From Prevotella sp. (GTDB lineage: Bacteria > Bacteroidota > Bacteroidia > Bacteroidales > Bacteroidaceae), in the NCBI GenBank assembly GCA_017619375.1, contig JAFZSL010000076.1, positions 1-54,636 on the forward strand: a stretch of 54,636 bases of DNA. Reading direction: 5' to 3'. Positions 50,038-54,636 of this stretch are shown piece by piece. Within the stretch, counting starts at the first letter, position 1. Every line of letters starts with the position of its first letter. A program made the translations under genes and the position numbers. The notes under the pieces were generated by a model. It had not been told where the DNA came from. It saw only the letters and a program-made list of their open reading frames with translations, and ran no database searches.

Positions 50038-50784
50038 ATGAAAAGAGGAAAAAGGATATGCAACACTCTCAAGGAGGTGCGCATGCAAGTGGCGAAGGCT
50101 AACGACATCAAATATGCACCCACGGAATGCCACCACGAGGGTGACTGCGCCGGCACCTGCCCGAAATGCGAGTCCGAGGTGCGCTGGCTCGAACAACAGT
50201 TGCAGTTGCGCCGACAATTAGGCAAGGCCGTGGCCGTGGTGGGGGTGAGCATGGGACTGGCCGCCATCACGGCGTGTGATGGCAAATTACCATATCGGAC
50301 TGCCGGTGAAGTGGATGTTATCCCCGACACCTTGTCGGAAGTCAACACCGCTGCTGACCCCTGTGCGACAGACACGAACACTGTCCCCGACACCTTGTTG
50401 ACAATAAGGCAAGCTGCCGGAACAGATAGCATAGAAATCGAAGGCAAAATTGAACGGGGCATGCCAGAACCTATTTACACATCTTCTTACCCTGGTGGCA
50501 AGCAAGCCCTCCTTAACTTTTTGAATGAAAACACAAAATATCCCGAGCAGGCGGTGAAAGACAACATTGAAGGAATGGTGGTGGTGAGATTTGAAGTCGC
50601 ATCAGACGGCAACATCCACAATCCACACATTTTTCTGGGTGTCCATCCTCTACTCGACGCAGAAGCACTGCGGGTGGTCAACCTCATGCCCAAATGGAAT
50701 GCTGGGGACCAAGGAACATTCAACCTTCCCATCAGTTTCAAGTTGGATAAACACCACTCCCCTACCCTGAAATTCGAAATATAA
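50038..50784 (+). CDS. TonB C-terminal domain protein with Cys-rich N-terminus
   Basis: 248 residues. The first 60 residues are cytoplasmic-like with a metal-binding pattern (ECHHEGDCAGTCPKCESEVRWLE: CHH, C, CPKC), followed by one hydrophobic segment (AVAVVGVSMGLAAITAC) that crosses the inner membrane. A flexible periplasmic linker leads to a TonB C-terminal domain (GGKQALLNFLNENTKYPEQAVKDNIEGMVVVRFEVASDGNI). Such energy transducers pair with ExbB/ExbD and SusC-like receptors; none is adjacent. The Cys-rich cytoplasmic part could sense metal or redox state; this is an inference. Confidence 0.8.
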   Translation: MKRGKRICNTLKEVRMQVAKANDIKYAPTECHHEGDCAGTCPKCESEVRWLEQQLQLRRQLGKAVAVVGVSMGLAAITACDGKLPYRTAGEVDVIPDTLSEVNTAADPCATDTNTVPDTLLTIRQAAGTDSIEIEGKIERGMPEPIYTSSYPGGKQALLNFLNENTKYPEQAVKDNIEGMVVVRFEVASDGNIHNPHIFLGVHPLLDAEALRVVNLMPKWNAGDQGTFNLPISFKLDKHHSPTLKFEI

Positions 50785-50888
50785 CTGACACACCATCTCT
50801 TTTCCTAAAAGGTTATGGTCAGGATTAAAATCCCCTATAACGCACAAACCATAACAATCATATGGTGACATGTCGGGATGGATGGGGA

Positions 50889-50957
50889 GCCTTGTCGTCA
50901 TAAGCCAGGAATTGGTCGAGCAATGCGTCGGATATCTGGTCGGCCACCTTGTCGGGA
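50889..50957. repeat. 69-base exact copy of a metK coding segment
   Basis: The sequence is identical to 48453-48521, in the same orientation, and covers metK codons 14-37 ([20 protein letters not shown]). It sits in an intergenic region after the TonB-C gene, with no metK sequence on either side and no recognisable insertion sequence. A plus-strand transcript through it would be antisense to metK mRNA. Confidence 0.9.
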
Positions 50958-50997
50958 GGGGAGTTTTTGCTTTTACCAAAGTTTTGATGAGTCATTG

Positions 50998-51028
50998 TTG
51001 GAACACTCCCTAAAATGTATTACTTTTG
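50998..51028 (+). promoter_or_regulatory. promoter of the twin-domain dockerin gene
   Basis: TTG (50998-51000), 20 bases, TACTTTTG (51021-51028), about 44 bases before the ATG. Confidence 0.6.
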
Positions 51029-51071
51029 CAAAACCAACATACAATAAGAATCAAACTATAACCATATCACA

Positions 51072-52448
51072 ATGAAAAAAATACTATTTACGCTGACTTT
51101 GATGCTTATGGCCATCACGGCCCAGGCACAATTCAAAATGGGTGATGTCAACAGGGACGGCGAGGTGAACATCTTGGATGCCACGACTGTGGTCGACCTC
51201 ATCTTGTATGGCTACAAACCTTTCTCCTTGTCTCAAACAGATGTCGCCATAACCCTTGGCAACAGACAAGTTGACATCGTCGAAAACGGTGACTTCGAAG
51301 AATATGGCAATACTTGCTTTTACTCAAAGGAAGACGTCAATGGCACTTTCAACCTGCTCACCATCAAAGACAACATCGGTGTCAACGGCTCTCGCGCTGT
51401 GATGGTGAAGTCAAAGGCTAACCCAGAAAACGCATATGACACCAATTTCGCCATCCGTTTCTTGACACCTCTGTCTGCAGGAACGCAGTTCCATATCGAA
51501 TTCGACTACAAGGCCAGTATCCCATGCAACTGTACAACCACTGCGCAAGGCGAACCTGGCAATTACCACCACTATAATTGTCTCGGCGGATTTGATTTCA
51601 CAACCCAATGGAAACACTACTCAAACAACATCACCGTCAATAACAGCATGGCAGGTTCCGATGGTATGCGATCAATAGTCTTCAATCTTGCTGTCAACGC
51701 TGAGGCTACACAGTTCTACTTCGACAACATCAAGGTGACCGTGAAGAAACCAACCAATAACCTCATCACCAACAGCGACATGGAAGGCGACGATACCAGT
51801 TGTTTTGTTTCAAAGGATAATCCCTCTACAGATTTCCACCCATCTGTCATCTATGATGGTGTAGGAGTCAACAGCTCACGTGCCATCATGGTCTCGTCTG
51901 AAGACAACCCCGCCAATGCATGGGATTCACAATTCCATATCCGACTCCCTGAGGCTTTGACCACAGGAGAGTGGTTCAATATAGAGTTTGACTACAAGGC
52001 CAGTGCCGAATGCCAAGTCAGCACCCAGGCCCATGGCGAACCTGGCTATTACCAGCACTGGAATTGTATTGGCTCACCTCAGTTCACCACTCAATGGCAG
52101 CACTTCAAGAAGGGCGTTATCGTCACCAACCAAATGGCAGGCTCCAATGGCATGCGTTCGATAGCCTTCATGCTCTCCAATAACCAGACGGCCACACAGT
52201 TCTATTTCGACAACATCAAGGTGGAAGTGGTGAGAGGGGCTGACGAACCTGTGAATAATGCAACGGTGGAGATCATTGGTGGCTATGACGATTATTATGT
52301 CATGACCGACGACCCTGAAGTGGTAGTGCCATCAGTTTCAGGACACACCATCACGTTCACCCCCGTAAACGAAGGCATAGCCACAGTGACCGTCGTAGAC
52401 AATCCAACATATAGAGCCTTGGAAATCACTGTGATGGTGGAAGAATGA
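51072..52448 (+). CDS. secreted protein with dockerin-like motif and two homologous sugar-binding-like domains
   Basis: 458 residues. Signal peptide MKKILFTLTLMLMAITAQAQ, then an N-terminal dockerin-like unit (MGDVNRDGEVNILDATTVVDLILYG). Residues about 70-222 and 227-380 are two clearly homologous beta-rich domains (NGDFEEYG..CFYSKEDVNG / NSDMEGDDTSCFVSKDNP; both with FDYKAS, HGEPGxY and FYFDNIKV). They resemble carbohydrate-binding modules of the CBM4/9 type. A C-terminal Ig-like segment ends EITVMVEE. No catalytic domain is present. Surface glycan binding is a reasonable inference; the protein is followed by a strong terminator. Confidence 0.75.
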   Translation: MKKILFTLTLMLMAITAQAQFKMGDVNRDGEVNILDATTVVDLILYGYKPFSLSQTDVAITLGNRQVDIVENGDFEEYGNTCFYSKEDVNGTFNLLTIKDNIGVNGSRAVMVKSKANPENAYDTNFAIRFLTPLSAGTQFHIEFDYKASIPCNCTTTAQGEPGNYHHYNCLGGFDFTTQWKHYSNNITVNNSMAGSDGMRSIVFNLAVNAEATQFYFDNIKVTVKKPTNNLITNSDMEGDDTSCFVSKDNPSTDFHPSVIYDGVGVNSSRAIMVSSEDNPANAWDSQFHIRLPEALTTGEWFNIEFDYKASAECQVSTQAHGEPGYYQHWNCIGSPQFTTQWQHFKKGVIVTNQMAGSNGMRSIAFMLSNNQTATQFYFDNIKVEVVRGADEPVNNATVEIIGGYDDYYVMTDDPEVVVPSVSGHTITFTPVNEGIATVTVVDNPTYRALEITVMVEE

Positions 52449-52474
52449 AAAAGATTGAAAATTGATAATAATTG

Positions 52475-52512
52475 ATGGGCTTCACTATCCCTAGTGAAAC
52501 CCATCTTTTGCT
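52475..52512 (+). terminator. intrinsic terminator
   Basis: GATGGGCTTCACT pairs with AGTGAAACCCATC (one mismatch) with a six-base loop, followed by TTTTGCTTT. Confidence 0.88.
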
Positions 52513-52540
52513 TTCTCTATGCTGTTCTCTCTAATCTTGT

Positions 52541-53623
52541 CTATAAGAAATCCTTCTCGTCCAGTCTTTTCCCGCAATCGGGACAATATTTGTATGACTT
52601 GAAGATGACCGTGCCGCACTGGCTACATCGGTATTCGTGGTCTAGATGCTGCAGTCTATACATCAAGACGCGGTAGGTTTCTGTATCCCTACTTTTCACG
52701 AAGTCGAACCCGAGTTTCTTGACAAGTTTGATGGTGTTGTCGGCCAGGATGCGGTCGTATTCTTTCTCACCCTCGGTGAGACGCGCATAAGGCACCAGGT
52801 CGGGATGCTGTTTGCGCTTGTCGTCCCTTTCCGGTCCCCAGGTCCACCCTTCGGCCATCCTTGCCTTCGACCACACCTCGTGCGTGTTTTCCGCTATGGC
52901 CTCGCGCAAATCTATCAAGTCATCCGGAATACTGATGTTGTCCACATTGATGGGGACAGGTAGATATTCAGCCTCTGAAGGGCTCACGACGACCATGTAG
53001 TGCGATGACTCGCGCCACGCCTCCGCGAAGCGGCTGTAGGGACATTCTTCGCAAGGATTACCCGTTGCCGGGTCGTAAATGCGCACCCGGTCCTTGCCGA
53101 CGGCAAGGACGGTCACGGCGTGGAAGTCGCCATCCTCCCTCTTCTTGCCATAAAGCACGATGTTGTCGACCACCACGATGACGTCAGCCCGCTTCTCCAA
53201 CGCCGTTTCAAGGTCGGCGAAAGTGGCATCGTAACGCCTTGACACTTGCAAACCCTTGTCCTCGAGGAGACGTCCCATGTGATGCAGCGGAGTGCCCTTG
53301 TCTCGCAGCCATCTGTTCTGCAAGGCCTGTTTGGAAAGGCTGGCCCTGTCCACTTCGATTCCTCTTCGGGCCAAGATCCATTCTTCGCATTGCAAGTCGC
53401 ACAAGTGCCCCTCGCTCATGGCGGCCATCTTTGAAATGGGAAGGATGGGATGGCAAAAGGCCTTCTCTTCCAACTCCTCATCTACACGCTCAGAGATGGA
53501 AAGAACCGACTGTAACTCAGCACTGTCGCCCAGCACCTTGAGCATCATGTCCATTTCCTCAGCAGAGACGTTTCCTTCCAAGAAGGCGGCCATCTGCTCG
53601 TCTGTAATCCTATACTTTTCCAT
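52541..53623 (-). CDS. ECF-linked protein: anti-sigma-like N-terminus, C39-like, RyR and zinc-ribbon domains
   Basis: 360 residues, no membrane segment. Residues 1-60 (ITDEQMAAFLEGNVSAEEMDMML..) look like the N-terminal helices of anti-sigma or zinc-finger anti-sigma proteins but without Cys/His ligands. Residues 75-215 resemble a C39-type cysteine peptidase: Cys at 75/79 (HLCDLQCEEWIL), His168 (DGDFHAVTVL) and Asp184 (IYDPATG). Residues 236-308 match the RyR domain of ryanodine receptors (ENTHEVWSKARMAEGWTWGPERDD..). The C-terminus is a zinc ribbon, C333/C336/C347/C350 (CSQC...CPDC). It is encoded one base after an ECF sigma gene, so it is most likely that factor's regulator. Domain calls are from pattern recognition. 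Confidence 0.8.
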   Translation of the reverse strand: MEKYRITDEQMAAFLEGNVSAEEMDMMLKVLGDSAELQSVLSISERVDEELEEKAFCHPILPISKMAAMSEGHLCDLQCEEWILARRGIEVDRASLSKQALQNRWLRDKGTPLHHMGRLLEDKGLQVSRRYDATFADLETALEKRADVIVVVDNIVLYGKKREDGDFHAVTVLAVGKDRVRIYDPATGNPCEECPYSRFAEAWRESSHYMVVVSPSEAEYLPVPINVDNISIPDDLIDLREAIAENTHEVWSKARMAEGWTWGPERDDKRKQHPDLVPYARLTEGEKEYDRILADNTIKLVKKLGFDFVKSRDTETYRVLMYRLQHLDHEYRCSQCGTVIFKSYKYCPDCGKRLDEKDFL

Positions 53624-53624
53624 A

Positions 53625-54227
53625 TTACTTTTCTTTTAATGCAACTTTAGACAAGGCACTGATTGCGCGTTTCTTGATGTTGTACAAGTTGGCCACGGTG
53701 ATTCCCATCTCCTCAGCAAGGGACTCGGGTGGCACATCTTCGAGAACGAGTTTTCTAATAACAAAGACATATCGCTCGTTCTTCATGGACATGAAAAGGC
53801 GTTCCAAATCCATCCGTGCGTCGGTATGTGCCTCCAAGTCGGAGGTGCCTTCGTCTTTCGTGGTTTCATTGTAAGGAGGCAAGCCGCCGTTGATATCTAT
53901 CACATGATCACGTTTTCTGATGAAATATCTTATGGCGACCACCTTGATCCAATAGAATAAAGATGAACGGAACTCAAACTCCCTCAACTTTCTACAGTCA
54001 TTGGCAACGAGAAAGAGATATAACTCATTGACAAATTCGTCATAATCCACAGGATAAGAGAAAACACATTTGATGATACTAATGATGAGAGGCCGGCATT
54101 TCACAAAGAAGAAATCCTGTGTGATGCGGTTGTCACGATTGATAAGTCCTTGAACGATTTCCTGGTCTGTCATTCCACATCGGTTTTTAGTTGTTGAAGA
54201 CTGTCTGTCTTTTGCCGTTTTCGGCAT
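53625..54227 (-). CDS. ECF-type RNA polymerase sigma factor
   Basis: 200 residues from MPKTAKDRQSST. Region 2 is recognisable (YDEFVNELYLFLVANDCRKLREFEFRSSLFYWIKVVAIRYFIRKRDH) and region 4 as a helix-turn-helix (LEDVPPESLAEEMGITVANLYNIKKRAISALSK). The linker between them is acidic (NETTKDEGTSDLEAH). Seventeen in-frame codons upstream are rejected, because they lie in the promoter repeat and the promoter would then be inside the gene. It is transcribed from an 88-base repeat promoter cluster and immediately precedes the RyR protein gene. Confidence 0.88.
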   Translation of the reverse strand: MPKTAKDRQSSTTKNRCGMTDQEIVQGLINRDNRITQDFFFVKCRPLIISIIKCVFSYPVDYDEFVNELYLFLVANDCRKLREFEFRSSLFYWIKVVAIRYFIRKRDHVIDINGGLPPYNETTKDEGTSDLEAHTDARMDLERLFMSMKNERYVFVIRKLVLEDVPPESLAEEMGITVANLYNIKKRAISALSKVALKEK

Positions 54228-54242
54228 GGTCTCATTGGCTTT

Positions 54243-54484
54243 GCAAAGATAATGAAAACCGAGAGCAATGCAAAGCAAAAGACGAAGTTTTTGCTTTCAT
54301 TCCCGAGGTGCATCTTATCTTCGCCGTCAGGCAAAGATAATGAAAACCGAGTGCAATGCAAAGCAAAAGACGAAGTTTTTGCTTTCATTGCCGAGGTGCA
54401 TCTTATCTTCGCCGTTAGGCAAAGATAATGAAAACCGAGTGCAATGCAAAGCAAAAGACGAAGTTTTTGCTTTCATTCCCGAGT
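54243..54484 (-). repeat. 88-base tandem repeats, each with a consensus promoter
   Basis: Two full units (54243-54330, 54331-54418) and a 66-base partial third (54419-54484), differing at about three positions. On the minus strand each contains TTTG-N19-TATCTTTG: -33/-7 at 54271-54274/54244-54251, 54359-54362/54332-54339 and 54447-54450/54420-54427. Each also carries a hairpin (AAAGCAAAA with TTTTGCTTT, for example 54272-54280 and 54289-54297) over the -33. They sit directly upstream of the ECF sigma gene and would give three parallel start sites; the nearest gives a leader of only about ten nt. Repeats of this kind are common in Prevotella, but I cannot name a family. Confidence 0.88.
54244..54274 (-). 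promoter_or_regulatory. proximal consensus promoter of the ECF sigma gene
   Basis: TTTG (54271-54274), exactly 19 bases, TATCTTTG (54244-54251), 17 bases before the chosen ATG at 54227. It is the copy closest to the gene; the two further copies are 88 and 176 bases upstream. Confidence 0.85.
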
Positions 54485-54529
54485 AACGAATTGGGCAACA
54501 CACAAAATGAAGCCCCGAATAACGTTTTT

Positions 54530-54631
54530 TCCAAGCCTTGGCTTGGATGATTCACAACCACCCCGCCCCCTCCTTGAAGTCCTAAGGAGGGGCACCTACC
54601 CTCCCCCCGTCCCCCTCCCGACATCGGGAGG
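54530..54631. repeat. three consecutive hairpins at the window end
   Basis: TCCAAGCC/GGCTTGGA (54530-54547), CCCCTCCTT/AAGGAGGGG (54567-54592) and CCTCCCG/CGGGAGG (54614-54631) each have perfect stems. The GC-rich composition and lack of any frame suggest an intergenic palindromic repeat cut by the window end. Confidence 0.75.
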
Positions 54632-54636
54632 AGGCT

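Noticed and set aside
54170-54454. Short minus-strand frames such as MLCIALGFHYL.. over the 88-base repeats
   Set aside because: They come from the repeat units reading through each other and contain the promoters; the repeated peptide is a by-product of the DNA repeat.
54485-54636. Possible mobile element end at the window edge, because of three perfect hairpins
   Set aside because: No transposase frame, no target duplication and no terminal inverted repeat can be shown within the window; treated as an intergenic palindromic repeat.

Overview
The window looks like chromosomal DNA from a Prevotella-like member of the Bacteroidales. Three things point there. Promoters fit the Bacteroidales sigma-ABfr pattern (TTTG, about 19 bases, TAnnTTTG), with exact matches in front of clpS, metK, the HU gene, an acyl-CoA ligase and an ECF sigma gene. 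Several proteins are of characteristic Bacteroidota type: fused SecDF, a long signal peptidase I, a DUF4271 protein, a DAHP synthase/chorismate mutase fusion and a VorB/Kor oxidoreductase. Secreted proteins carry dockerin-like motifs and a C-terminus ending like those of Prevotella surface proteins. No phage, transposase, integrase, CRISPR array, rRNA or origin was recognised. One tRNA (Gln, TTG) is present.

Layout. 1-9.5 kb: an sRNA-like element, a receiver-receiver-ATP-grasp protein, a secreted protein, a helix-hairpin-helix protein, two tandem sodium-dependent transporters, a VanZ-like protein, a CYTH protein and a 47-residue membrane protein. 9.5-14.7 kb: release factor 2, an acyl-CoA ligase, a KdgF-like cupin, a TPR protein and a secreted protein. 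15.1-19.4 kb: an aromatic amino acid operon (prephenate dehydratase, aminotransferase, DAHP synthase/chorismate mutase, prephenate dehydrogenase) preceded by a complete transcription attenuator with a Tyr/Phe-rich leader peptide. 19.5-22.3 kb: a secreted protein, a 61-residue small protein and an EEP-family phosphatase/nuclease. 22.5-27.8 kb: ffh, folD, a TPR-like small protein and a four-subunit 2-oxoacid:ferredoxin oxidoreductase. 27.8-35 kb: a YqiA/nucleotidase-like fusion, then clpA, clpS, aat, lepB and dapB on the minus strand; aat, clpS and clpA together make an N-degron pathway. 35-41.4 kb: a dockerin protein, secDF, an EEP protein, a rhomboid protease and HU. 41.4-48.6 kb: kduD, kduI, tRNA-Gln, tyrS, yidD, rnpA, hemD, the DUF4271 protein and metK.

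48.7-54.6 kb is accessory-like: an uncharacterised protein, a sigma factor that stops after region 2, a TonB-C protein with a Cys-rich N-terminus, a 69-base exact copy of part of metK, a dockerin protein with duplicated sugar-binding-like domains, and an ECF sigma factor followed after one base by an unusual protein (anti-sigma-like N-terminus, C39-peptidase-like, RyR and zinc-ribbon domains). The ECF operon is preceded by 88-base tandem repeats, each bearing a perfect promoter.

The strongest candidates for something undescribed are the Tyr/Phe attenuator, the ECF sigma/RyR operon with its triplicated promoter, and two copies of a 43-base sRNA 5' region joined to different terminators. Many intergenic regions carry degenerate tandem arrays of 7, 9, 11 or 27 bases; one heptamer array lies inside a coding sequence. 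All calls come from reading the sequence; no database search was run.
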